A stretch of 64,000 bases of DNA from Secundilactobacillus pentosiphilus (GTDB lineage: Bacteria; Bacillota; Bacilli; Lactobacillales; Lactobacillaceae): NCBI RefSeq assembly GCF_002217985.1, contig NZ_BCMI01000005.1, forward strand, positions 1 to 64,000, given 5' to 3'. This document shows, piece after piece, positions 44,126-52,532 of this stretch (within the stretch, counting starts at the first letter, position 1; each line of letters begins with the position of its first letter). Both the position numbers and the translations under genes were made by a program. The notes under the pieces were generated by a model. The model ran no database searches. It saw nothing but the letters and a program-made list of their open reading frames with translations, and was not told where the DNA came from.

Positions 44126-46066
44126 ATGAAGGAAATTAAATTAAAAACGATCAGTTACCACAATTTCAAAGGTATCAAGGATTACACCATTGATGCTGAT
44201 GGTCAGAACGTCACGATTGCTGGTGAAAATGCCACAGGGAAGACATCATCCTTTGATGGGTTCTGGTGGTTGTTGTTCGGAAAGAACAGCTCAGAAGCTA
44301 GTAAATTTAACCCTAAGCCACTGGACGAAAATGGAAATGAAATCATTGGCTTAGAGCCGGAAGTAAGTGCGGTTCTTACGGTTGATGGCAAAGAGGTCAA
44401 GCTTTCACGCAAGTTGGCAGAAGTCTGGAGCAAACCGCGTAATCAGGTCGAAAAGGTGCGCAAGTCCGACAAGACGGAATTAACTGTTGATAATGTGCCT
44501 TATAAGTTGACCGATTACAACAAGATGGTCAGTGACATCATCGATGAAGACAATTTCAAATTGCTCACCAATCCAATGGCTTTTAACAATCTTAAATGGA
44601 CCGACCGCCGAGAAATTTTGTTAAAGATGGTGCCGGATGTTGACGATGAAGAAATCGTTAGCCAAACAGATCACCCTGATGAACTGCGTAAGATTTTGAG
44701 TGATCACACTGTTGATGAACAGCGCAAGATTGTCAAAGCGCAGCGCAGTGATCTTAAAAAGAAAATCGACAGTTTACCTGCGCGAATTGATGAAGCTAAC
44801 CGGGCTATTCCAGAAGTCAGCACGACTTCTAAAGAAACTCTGGAAGCAATGCTCAAGGAATATCAAAGCTCATTGTCAGCGAAACAATCCGATTTACAAG
44901 CCCTCAACGTGTCTAACGATTCATTGGACGCCCGCAAGCGTAAATCAGAACTGCAGAATGAATTGCAGTCCAAACAATCGGCTCACATGCAAGGTGAACA
45001 GCTGGCTCTAGGAACTCTCGCTAATGACGTATCAGACATGCAAATCAAATACAACACATTGAATGGTCAGGTATCTGAACAGCAACGGGAAGTTGAATCA
45101 CTGTCAACCAAACTGCAGACTACCTCAGATTATAAACAAGTTCTATTAAGCCAGTACCACGAAGCTAAGGATCAGACATTTGATGATAGCCAGCTGGTTT
45201 GCCCGACTTGCGGGCAAGAGTTCCCCAGTGATAAGCAGGCTGAAATCAAGGAACATTACAACACTGAACGTGCTAAGAAGCTTGAAGATGTCACGACTAA
45301 GGGCAAACAGGCTGCAGCTGATATTGAACAAACCACTGAAACACTAAAGGCTAAACAGGCTGAGCTTGAACAATCTCAAACGGAATTATACGAAGCCCAG
45401 AACCGTTTAACTGAATTAAAGCAGGAGTTGGCGGAGAAGAAATCAAAAGTTGCACCGTTTGAAGAAACCGATATTTACCACGACTTAAAGGCAAAGATTG
45501 ATGCATGTGACATTGAGATTCAGCAAGGCAATGGCGGCAACCAAGAAGCTAAGCAAGAGCTGCAGGCAAAAATCAGCAAAATTCAGGCTGATATTGAGCA
45601 GGTTCAAGGTGAGATCAGCAATTATGATGCCGCTGACCGTCAGCATGAACGTATCAAGCAATTGACTAGCGAAGAAGCTGAATTAAAGGATCAGTACAAC
45701 AATTTGGATCTGCAGTCATTTGTGCTTGATGAATACGTCCGTACCAAGGTTAAGGTACTGGAGAAACGAATCAACGACATGTTTGGCTTGGTCACCTTTA
45801 AACTATTTGAAACCCAGAAGAATGGCGAAATTAACGATATCTGCGAAGCAATGGTCGATGGCGTACCATACAGCACCGATTTGAACAATGCCGCTCGTAT
45901 CAATGCCGGTTTAGATATCATCAACACTTTATCCAAACAGTACCAAGTATCCGCACCAATCTTCGTCGACAATGCCGAATCCGTTAACAACATAATCGAA
46001 ACAGAGTCACAGCAGATTCGTTTAGCAGTCAGCAAAGACAAGCAATTAACAAAGGTAGGAGATTAA
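44126..46066 (+). CDS. Rad50/SbcC-like ATPase with zinc hook
   Basis: 646 residues. Walker A GENATGKTS (33-41), long coiled coils on both sides of a central CPTC hook (~359-362), and a short C-terminal ATPase half with IFVDNAESV in place of a classic Walker B. Such phage ATPases pair with a nuclease and an annealing protein. The next two genes are a RecT-like protein and an MBL-fold hydrolase that could be those partners. SD GAGGAG. Confidence 0.85.
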   Translation: MKEIKLKTISYHNFKGIKDYTIDADGQNVTIAGENATGKTSSFDGFWWLLFGKNSSEASKFNPKPLDENGNEIIGLEPEVSAVLTVDGKEVKLSRKLAEVWSKPRNQVEKVRKSDKTELTVDNVPYKLTDYNKMVSDIIDEDNFKLLTNPMAFNNLKWTDRREILLKMVPDVDDEEIVSQTDHPDELRKILSDHTVDEQRKIVKAQRSDLKKKIDSLPARIDEANRAIPEVSTTSKETLEAMLKEYQSSLSAKQSDLQALNVSNDSLDARKRKSELQNELQSKQSAHMQGEQLALGTLANDVSDMQIKYNTLNGQVSEQQREVESLSTKLQTTSDYKQVLLSQYHEAKDQTFDDSQLVCPTCGQEFPSDKQAEIKEHYNTERAKKLEDVTTKGKQAAADIEQTTETLKAKQAELEQSQTELYEAQNRLTELKQELAEKKSKVAPFEETDIYHDLKAKIDACDIEIQQGNGGNQEAKQELQAKISKIQADIEQVQGEISNYDAADRQHERIKQLTSEEAELKDQYNNLDLQSFVLDEYVRTKVKVLEKRINDMFGLVTFKLFETQKNGEINDICEAMVDGVPYSTDLNNAARINAGLDIINTLSKQYQVSAPIFVDNAESVNNIIETESQQIRLAVSKDKQLTKVGD

Positions 46067-46067
46067 T

Positions 46068-47192
46068 ATGGCTAACAATAAACAACAAAACAGTCTCAGC
46101 TTGGTCAAAGCAAGTAACTACTTTGTCCCACAAGTCGAAGACCAACTAAAACGCAGTCAATTAAACATGACAGATTACCAAAAAATGTGTGTCACTGGTG
46201 CCATGCAACAGATTTACCAGGTGATTGTTGAAAACAATATTGATCCTAATACCGTCACCAGCAACGTCAATAATATTTTGCTGACGGTGGCAGCATTGCA
46301 ACTGAATGCCAATGCCCAGCCACGCGAAGTCTATTTCCAAACGCGAAATACTAAAGATAAATCCGGCACTTGGCACAAAGTGATTGAAATGGGTATCGAG
46401 GGTGATGGTAATGACGCCTTGCTTAACCGCTTCGGTCGTAACGTTGCCTATGTTCACCCGTTCTGGCAAGTCCGTGAAGGTGACAAGTTTGAATACCCGA
46501 AGCACATGGGAATCGAATTAACACCGCCTGTGTGGGAGCCAGTTGGTGATGCTGAGAAGAAAGTGGTCCGGATTGTTTATCCAATCGATATGTATATGGG
46601 CCCTGATCTAGGCAACGATGAACCTCGTAAGACAACGACCGAGTACTACATCACTGAGCGCGAGCAAGTCAAACGTAATCTTTTAGCCCACATGTCAAAC
46701 AACCTCATGCGTGAAAAAGATAAAGCGGCACGGTTGGAAAAGATTAAAGCATTCGCTAAGGATCACACGTTAGATGAAATCTTAGACTCGCCAGAGATGA
46801 TTAAGCTAGGACATATTTCCCCCGCTTGGCGTGAACCGCAATCGCGAGAAACCATGATAGTTCGTAAGATGCGAAACAACATCGTTAAGAAAATCCCGAA
46901 GAATTTTGATAATGCCTTAGCTCAAACCAAGTACGAAGAAACTGCTAATGATTCTTACCGCGAAATGCGGCGTGATGTAACTGAAGAAGCAAATGTAGAG
47001 GACTTTGACCAAGCGATTGAAACTCATCAGGAAAATAAGCCTGCAGGAGACGAAGCACAGAGCGCTGAAATTGTTGATAGCCCTACAGTTGACCAAGCTA
47101 AGCCTCAAACAACGCCTGATAAAGAGCCAGCTGAGGACAAAGAACCAGCCGAAAATAATGAAGCTCCGCAAAAGGAGGCTGAGCCATTTTGA
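46068..47192 (+). CDS. RecT-like single-strand annealing protein
   Basis: 374 residues. The core (~30-270) has the RecT-family pattern: NNILLTVAALQLNANAQPREVYF, then a basic beta region and a helical stretch. The C-terminal ~70 residues are acidic and repetitive (DKEPAEDKEPAEN), like the tails of SSAPs that contact SSB. It would anneal single strands during phage recombination or replication. The family is fairly but not fully sure. Confidence 0.65.
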   Translation: MANNKQQNSLSLVKASNYFVPQVEDQLKRSQLNMTDYQKMCVTGAMQQIYQVIVENNIDPNTVTSNVNNILLTVAALQLNANAQPREVYFQTRNTKDKSGTWHKVIEMGIEGDGNDALLNRFGRNVAYVHPFWQVREGDKFEYPKHMGIELTPPVWEPVGDAEKKVVRIVYPIDMYMGPDLGNDEPRKTTTEYYITEREQVKRNLLAHMSNNLMREKDKAARLEKIKAFAKDHTLDEILDSPEMIKLGHISPAWREPQSRETMIVRKMRNNIVKKIPKNFDNALAQTKYEETANDSYREMRRDVTEEANVEDFDQAIETHQENKPAGDEAQSAEIVDSPTVDQAKPQTTPDKEPAEDKEPAENNEAPQKEAEPF

Positions 47193-47905
47193 TTGATGTA
47201 AAGATTATTGGCTCAGGTAGCAGTGGTAACTGCTACGTCATTGATGATGGTAAAACGCAACTCATCATTGAAGCTGGTGTCGCATTCAAACACGTTCAAG
47301 TTGCCATGGATTTTGACTTTAGCCGCTTAGCAGGTGTGCTCATTAGCCACGAGCATGGTGATCATTCCAAGTACCTACCAGCTTTAAGAGAACATGTTTC
47401 AGCACCGATCTTCATGACCACTGGGACTGCCAAGGCGTTAAAACAAACCTTATTCTATTCACCAATCAAGTCGCTGGATCCTTTTGCAGCTGGAACGTGG
47501 AAAATCATTCCATTTGAGGTTAAACATGATGCCAGAGAACCGGTTGGCTTCATGATTGAAAATCAGTTAGGCGAACGGTTGCTGTATGTGACTGATACGT
47601 ATTTTGTAAAATACAAGTTCCGAGATATCAAGTACATGGTAGTGGAAATGAATTACCTCAACACCATTGCCATGGAAAATGAACGCAAAGGGAACTTGAA
47701 CCACGGCTTACGCAATCGGATCCTAACGAGTCACTTTGAGATGAGCAACAGTTTGGCTTTTATCCAAGCTAATGAATCTGACAAATTGGAATCCGTTACG
47801 CTGATCCATTTATCTGAAAAGAACAGCGATGAACAACTATTTAAGCGGCGCACTCAAGCCGTGACCGGTGTACCTGTATATGTAGCCCCTCAAAAGTCAT
47901 GGTAA
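47189..47905 (+). CDS. MBL-fold metallo-hydrolase (phage recombination module)
   Basis: 238 residues from TTG 47189 (SD AAAGGAGG). Metal ligands SHEHGDHS, YVTDT and the late LTSHFEMSN stretch are present, with GSGSSGNCYVI at the start, as in YycJ-like nucleases. It is coupled to the RecT-like gene by a 4-base overlap and most likely acts as a nuclease. Confidence 0.8.
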   Translation: MIDVKIIGSGSSGNCYVIDDGKTQLIIEAGVAFKHVQVAMDFDFSRLAGVLISHEHGDHSKYLPALREHVSAPIFMTTGTAKALKQTLFYSPIKSLDPFAAGTWKIIPFEVKHDAREPVGFMIENQLGERLLYVTDTYFVKYKFRDIKYMVVEMNYLNTIAMENERKGNLNHGLRNRILTSHFEMSNSLAFIQANESDKLESVTLIHLSEKNSDEQLFKRRTQAVTGVPVYVAPQKSW

Positions 47906-47918
47906 GGAGGGGAGCATC

Positions 47919-48743
47919 GTGAACAATTATTTTTCTCACGATAGCAATGCTAGGAACTCTGAAAAGCTGATTAACGTCCGTATGAAATATGGTGCGGAGG
48001 GCTATGGAATCTACTTCATGATATTGGAGAGATTGCGAGAGGAACATGACTATATGAGTATCAAAGATTATAACGTTATAGCCTTTGATCTTCATGTTGA
48101 CGCGTCCAAAATCAAGTCCATTGTCGAAGACTTTGGGTTATTTGTCTTCACCGAAGATGGTGAGTACTTCTACTCCTCAGGATTCAACAAACGAATGGCA
48201 CTCAAAGATGAGAAAGCTAATCGGCGTAAGGAAGCTAGTAAAAAGGCAGCAAATAAGCGTTGGGGCAAGAAAGATAAGCCTACCAAAAATCAAGATAATG
48301 CGAACGCAATGCCAACGCATAACGATAGCAATGCGAACGCAATGCCAAATGATGCCAAAGAAAAGGAAAGTAAAGAAAAGGAAAGTAAAGGAAATAAAAG
48401 TAAAGTATCTAATACCTCTCCTACCTCTCCAAAATTTGAGCCAGAAGATTTGACGCTAGAGTTTCTTGATTTTTGGAATGTTTATCCGAGACAGGAGAAA
48501 AAACAGAAAGCATTTAACGAGTACGTGTTTGTTCGAAATTCTGGTATCAGTAAAGACCTGCTTGTCAAAAAAGCGTCTGAATACGCTAAATCGCTTAAGC
48601 TTCATGGTTCAACTGGCGGTTATGTGTCTATGCCAGAAAACTGGCTTAAAGAACAGCGCTGGACGGACGAATATGACCTTACTCCGGTTAGCAACGGTAC
48701 TGATACCGATGAACCACAAACTAGAGAGGACTGGGTGCGCTAA
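47919..48743 (+). CDS. Replisome organizer / DnaD-like initiator (DUF4373 N-terminus)
   Basis: 274 residues, GTG start after AAGGAGGGG. Residues 1-105 are the Lin1244/DUF4373 winged helix (KYGAEGYGIYFMILERL). A low-complexity Asn/Ala then Lys/Glu/Ser stretch (~123-165) follows, then a C-terminal region typical of phage replisome organizers. It would open the phage origin and recruit the helicase loader next door. Direct repeats inside the gene (48297-48348) may be that origin. Confidence 0.8.
   Translation: MNNYFSHDSNARNSEKLINVRMKYGAEGYGIYFMILERLREEHDYMSIKDYNVIAFDLHVDASKIKSIVEDFGLFVFTEDGEYFYSSGFNKRMALKDEKANRRKEASKKAANKRWGKKDKPTKNQDNANAMPTHNDSNANAMPNDAKEKESKEKESKGNKSKVSNTSPTSPKFEPEDLTLEFLDFWNVYPRQEKKQKAFNEYVFVRNSGISKDLLVKKASEYAKSLKLHGSTGGYVSMPENWLKEQRWTDEYDLTPVSNGTDTDEPQTREDWVR
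48297..48348. repeat. 19-bp direct repeats in the replisome gene (possible origin)
   Basis: The same 19 bases occur at 48297-48315 and 48330-48348, 33 bases apart, followed by an A/G-rich tract (48358-48410) that would melt easily. Phage origins often lie inside the initiator gene. Confidence 0.5.
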
Positions 48744-49528
48744 TGACAGAACAAATGATGAATGTCGGAGCGGGCTTCTCTCAGGCTCAAATACGAGCAT
48801 TGGCAAAAGCTAAAGGTATTGACCTGAACCACCTGCCCAGCAAAGAAGAACTCGACCAGCGAACCATTGAAATGGCCAAACAAAAACTGATCAAGCAGAA
48901 GCAATCCTGGTTCAAACACGAGTCACTGTACTCCGGCAATGTTGAACTGGAATTCACGTTTGCTGACTGGAAACCGGAACTGCAGGAAAACGTCGCGCAA
49001 GCTAAAGCAATTGGCAATAAGGCTTTTAAAATCGCACAGCAGTTGAGTACCGGTCAGGAGTTTAATGTCGTCATGCTTGGAACTCCTGGAGTTGGCAAAA
49101 CTTCTCTGGCTTTAGCAATTTTAAATCAGCTGGCTAAGTCAGGTAAAACGACCATGTTTGTTTCGACGGCTGAATTACTGAAGCTGATCAATGACAAATT
49201 TGAGGATCGTAGCCTAACCGGCAAGATTGCCGAAATCAAGCGAGCTATGACGGATGTTGATGTTCTTGTCCTTGATGATTTCGGCACGGAAGGCGGCTTA
49301 AAGTTCAATCCGGTTCATAAGGATATGCAGGAGCTGATGTATCAAGTCTCCAATGCCCGTGTGGACTTTAAAAATAACCACGCTAAGGGTTCAACGATTA
49401 TCACGACTAATAATACCAAAGCCCAGTTAAAGCTCATGTACGAGCCAAAATTCATTGATAGGGTGTTCCCTAACAATCCAGAACATCAGCTGGTTTTTAG
49501 CGAATTGAAAGGAGTGCGGCAAGTATGA
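48743..49528 (+). CDS. DnaC/DnaI-like helicase loader ATPase
   Basis: 261 residues. AAA+ core with Walker A GTPGVGKTS (~114-122), Walker B LVLDDFG (~174-180) and an arginine-finger region. It loads the host replicative helicase at the phage origin. It overlaps the replisome gene by one base (TAATG). Confidence 0.9.
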   Translation: MTEQMMNVGAGFSQAQIRALAKAKGIDLNHLPSKEELDQRTIEMAKQKLIKQKQSWFKHESLYSGNVELEFTFADWKPELQENVAQAKAIGNKAFKIAQQLSTGQEFNVVMLGTPGVGKTSLALAILNQLAKSGKTTMFVSTAELLKLINDKFEDRSLTGKIAEIKRAMTDVDVLVLDDFGTEGGLKFNPVHKDMQELMYQVSNARVDFKNNHAKGSTIITTNNTKAQLKLMYEPKFIDRVFPNNPEHQLVFSELKGVRQV

Positions 49529-49713
49529 CATGCGAATTATGTAATGGCAGCGGGCGCATTTATAACGATTTAGGCTACGGGGTAGAGATTGTCCCTTGTC
49601 CTAATTGCAATAAGGCTCTGCGTGCTGAAAAACAAGCCGAATATGAACAAGCAATTAAAGCTGTAAAAACACCCGCATGGGTACGCGAAGCGGTAGCCGA
49701 GATATTGCATTAG
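49525..49713 (+). CDS. Small zinc-finger protein (DnaJ-like CxxC pairs)
   Basis: 62 residues with CELCNGSG and CPNC, a DnaJ-type zinc knuckle, then a helix. It overlaps the helicase loader by 4 bases. Role unknown, perhaps protein-protein or DNA binding in replication. Confidence 0.65.
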   Translation: MTCELCNGSGRIYNDLGYGVEIVPCPNCNKALRAEKQAEYEQAIKAVKTPAWVREAVAEILH

Positions 49714-49732
49714 TAATCAAGGAGGTGTGCAC

Positions 49733-50398
49733 ATGGATCGTCCAATCTTAGTAACTGAACATAACGAACACGGAGCCAGCTTTGTGTACACCGATGAAAA
49801 GCACGCTAATGCCACTTTGCTGGTTGATGACCAACGGCATATTAGTCGTGACCAGCAGAAGAAAGCTTATGCCCTGTTAGGCGAGATAGACGAATGGTCG
49901 GGCAACTATATACCCGAACTCACCAAAGCGCAAATGAAGCACCAATTCTTACTTGAGAGCGATACTTACGAGCCGTTCTCATTGAAGAACTGCTCTATGA
50001 GTCTGGCATGGGAGTTCATTGACTTCCTCATCAAGTTTTGCCTGGTCTGGGACGTGCCGTTTGCTAGCAAAACACTTGATTTGATACAGGGGTCATATGG
50101 CTGGGAGTTGCATTGTTTGGAAACTAAACATTGCTGTATCTGTGGTAAGCATGCCGACGTCGCTCATTTGCACGCGGTTGGCATAGGCCGTGACCGAAAA
50201 CACATCAGCCACATCGGCAACAGCGTCATGGCATTATGTCGTGAACATCACCAGCTGCAGCATGTGCAAGGCATTAACAACTTTATGAGATTGAATCACT
50301 TAAAAGGTGTGCGCGTCACACCAGAGATTGCCAAGATGCTCAAGCTTGGTAATTGGCATATCGAAGAAGGAGAAGAAATCATTTCAACAAGGAAGTGA
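49733..50398 (+). CDS. Putative HNHc nuclease
   Basis: 221 residues from ATG 49733 (SD AAGGAGGTG). The C-terminal half has CCICGK, HLHAVG and CREHHQLQH: a zinc-bound beta-beta-alpha HNH site. It fits the phage HNHc family found in replication modules of lactobacillus phages, thought to process recombination or replication intermediates. Confidence 0.8.
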   Translation: MDRPILVTEHNEHGASFVYTDEKHANATLLVDDQRHISRDQQKKAYALLGEIDEWSGNYIPELTKAQMKHQFLLESDTYEPFSLKNCSMSLAWEFIDFLIKFCLVWDVPFASKTLDLIQGSYGWELHCLETKHCCICGKHADVAHLHAVGIGRDRKHISHIGNSVMALCREHHQLQHVQGINNFMRLNHLKGVRVTPEIAKMLKLGNWHIEEGEEIISTRK

Positions 50399-50403
50399 GC
50401 CAG

Positions 50404-50790
50404 ATGGAACAATGGCAGTTACTTGGTTTCAACGACCGGGAAGTATATCACACCGGTACCAAAGCGGAATGTATTCGTTGGATGAATGACAGTTACAAAG
50501 GCGCTATCCATATTGCGCCTGGTAAACCAAACAACTTATTGCCGCAACCAATGCTGATCGTTAAATATTATCCTGATAGTCCTGGCATGGTAGTGACGGA
50601 AAAACCTGCTGAAAAAAAGCAGCATGTTAACTGGCTAGACAGTGAGACCAAGATTTTAGAGCAAAACCTGCATGCCAGTCCGCATGAATTAAAGCAACAG
50701 ATCCCACGCCACAGTGAGAATGCTATCAACGCAAGACTGACGATTGTTCGGGCTGAAATGAGGGATAAGTATGCGCGTCACAATCAGTAG
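50404..50790 (+). CDS. Hypothetical early protein
   Basis: 128 residues from ATG 50404 (SD AAGGAAGTG). Small beta N-terminus; the C-terminal 45 residues look like a helix-turn-helix (PHELKQQIPRHSENAINARL). No family recognised. Confidence 0.55.
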   Translation: MEQWQLLGFNDREVYHTGTKAECIRWMNDSYKGAIHIAPGKPNNLLPQPMLIVKYYPDSPGMVVTEKPAEKKQHVNWLDSETKILEQNLHASPHELKQQIPRHSENAINARLTIVRAEMRDKYARHNQ

Positions 50791-50953
50791 AGGAGACGAA
50801 TGGTACAAGGATATTGAGCTACTTAAAGCCTGCCATTTAATTGGCTGTAAAGGCTGGCAGCTAAAAACCGCTTTGGATGATGATAATGAATATCTGAGAG
50901 GTTGGAAAATTCGTAAAGCTGCAGAAATCTATAAGGGAGTTTTTGACAAATGA
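50771..50953 (+). CDS. Small hypothetical protein
   Basis: 60 residues, overlapping its neighbours on both sides (20 and 4 bases). Mixed alpha/beta, no known domain. Confidence 0.55.
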   Translation: MRVTISRGDEWYKDIELLKACHLIGCKGWQLKTALDDDNEYLRGWKIRKAAEIYKGVFDK

Positions 50954-51171
50954 AAACTAAAACTCGCAACGACTACTACGCCTTAATTAGGCAAACCTGT
51001 CTTCAATGGGGCATGGGAAAACCGGTTCGAATTGGCAAAGTTTCTGATGCAATGTATGAATTTGATATCTATCGCAACAATCTGAATCACAAGATTTTAA
51101 AACAGCATTTTATGTATGACATTAAACATGGGTCTATGAAGCTAGTCGCAGAGAAAATCCTTAGGTCATGA
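50950..51171 (+). CDS. Small basic hypothetical protein
   Basis: 73 residues, basic and helical, coupled to the preceding gene by ATGA. No family recognised. Confidence 0.55.
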   Translation: MKTKTRNDYYALIRQTCLQWGMGKPVRIGKVSDAMYEFDIYRNNLNHKILKQHFMYDIKHGSMKLVAEKILRS

Positions 51172-51202
51172 GGTTTTATAAGTAAAGGGCGGTAGGCACC
51201 CA

Positions 51203-51850
51203 ATGGTGAGAAAAAACAATCGATGGACGCAAGCAAAAATCAATGAGCTTTTAGATATTCTCATATTCGATCCAGATACGAATCAGTGTTTGAACTATGA
51301 GGAAGCAGGAGAGCATTTCGGAGTAAAGAAAACTAGCATTAAGCGCGTTGTTATTAAGCTTAGGAAACAAGGAATTTTACCCAAATACGATGTTTCAAAG
51401 CAACGAGATAGTTTTTTGCGACCATATACCGAAGATGATTATAAATATATTTCGGCAGCCTTTAATGCCGGAGCGTCGTTACGTGAAGTTGCAGAAGCAT
51501 TCGGTAGAACTGTAAATGCCATGCGCTGTGTTAGAGCAGATCTAGCTAAGCAAGGAAAGATTAAATATCATTTCCAACCTTGGTCAAAATTGCAAACCGA
51601 AAAGTTGATTATTAATTGGCAGTCGGACAGTTACTTTGTTACCGAAAACGCCAACTATTTGGCCGACATCACCGGTCATCCCAAATTAGCTGTATATAGC
51701 AAAATTGAGCAACTTCGCGAAAGCGGATGCTTACCAGCAGCTAAAAGAGTAGCCCCGCCCGAAGGCGTAATTGAACTTAGAACTGAATATCATAACAAAT
51801 TAATGAATAGGATATTTTGGAGACATACTAATGGCAAAATTCACACTTGA
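51203..51850 (+). CDS. DNA-binding protein with repeated HTH/SANT-like units
   Basis: 215 residues. Three units begin with a conserved Trp or Tyr (RWTQAKINELL at ~7, YTEDDYKYISAAF at ~75, WSKLQTEKLI at ~126) and each carries a helix-turn-helix-like segment (YEEAGEHFGVKKTSIKRV, LREVAEAFGRTVNAMRCV). This resembles SANT/HTH domains of phage regulators. It overlaps the methyltransferase-like gene by 20 bases, so the three genes 51203-53647 look co-translated. Confidence 0.65.
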   Translation: MVRKNNRWTQAKINELLDILIFDPDTNQCLNYEEAGEHFGVKKTSIKRVVIKLRKQGILPKYDVSKQRDSFLRPYTEDDYKYISAAFNAGASLREVAEAFGRTVNAMRCVRADLAKQGKIKYHFQPWSKLQTEKLIINWQSDSYFVTENANYLADITGHPKLAVYSKIEQLRESGCLPAAKRVAPPEGVIELRTEYHNKLMNRIFWRHTNGKIHT

Positions 51851-52532
51851 AAAAGTAAACAAGCTTTTAGAAATAAACGAATCCTTCAAAGCACCTGATC
51901 GTCTGATGGAGTTGCTGTTTGATAAGTCAAAGCGCGAAAACCTGTTTAAATCGTTTTTAGAAGTTTCAACTGATCTCAGTTTCGATTGGTTCCATCAATA
52001 TTTTGAAGATGAGCAAGCTGAACGAAAAACGAATAAACAGGACTTCACACCCAATTCGGTAGCGAAAATACTGTCGAAGCTTGTTGGACCGCAAAATACT
52101 TATATGGAGTCAGCAGCTGGAACCGGTGGCATTGTAATCACAAATTGGTGGCAGGACTGTATCAATGAATCACCCTTAACGTACATGCCTCATGAACATC
52201 TTTACTGGGTAGAAGAACTATCAGATCGAGCAATTCCATTTTTGCTGTTTAATTTGGCTATCCGTGGTATGAATGCTGTCGTTTGGCACGGAGATTCGTT
52301 AGAGCGTACTTGTCGAGGTGTTTTCCTGGTAGAGAATCAGGCTGACGACTTTCTAAGTTTTAGCGATATTAATATCATGCCATATAACGATGAGGTAAAA
52401 GACTATTTTCAAATTAAAAACTGGGTTGGCAATCCATACCCTGATCATATTGAAACTGATAGTGATGAGTGGTCTAAAAATGTGATCGCAAACATGGAGA
52501 TGAAGCAACTGTGGAAGGAGAACGTGAAGTGA
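51831..52532 (+). CDS. N6-methyltransferase-like protein lacking the catalytic motif
   Basis: 233 residues, half the length of HsdM. It has the entry helix (KQDFTPNSVAKILSKLV), the SAM-binding loop AAGTGG (~96-101), a WVEELSDRAIPFLLFNL helix and HGDSL (~153-157), all as in N6-adenine methylases. The expected NPPY/NPPF catalytic motif after HGDSL is missing; only NPYP occurs far downstream. It may bind SAM or DNA without methylating. Its stop overlaps the GTG start of a tyrosine recombinase (GTGA). Confidence 0.7.
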   Translation: MAKFTLEKVNKLLEINESFKAPDRLMELLFDKSKRENLFKSFLEVSTDLSFDWFHQYFEDEQAERKTNKQDFTPNSVAKILSKLVGPQNTYMESAAGTGGIVITNWWQDCINESPLTYMPHEHLYWVEELSDRAIPFLLFNLAIRGMNAVVWHGDSLERTCRGVFLVENQADDFLSFSDINIMPYNDEVKDYFQIKNWVGNPYPDHIETDSDEWSKNVIANMEMKQLWKENVK

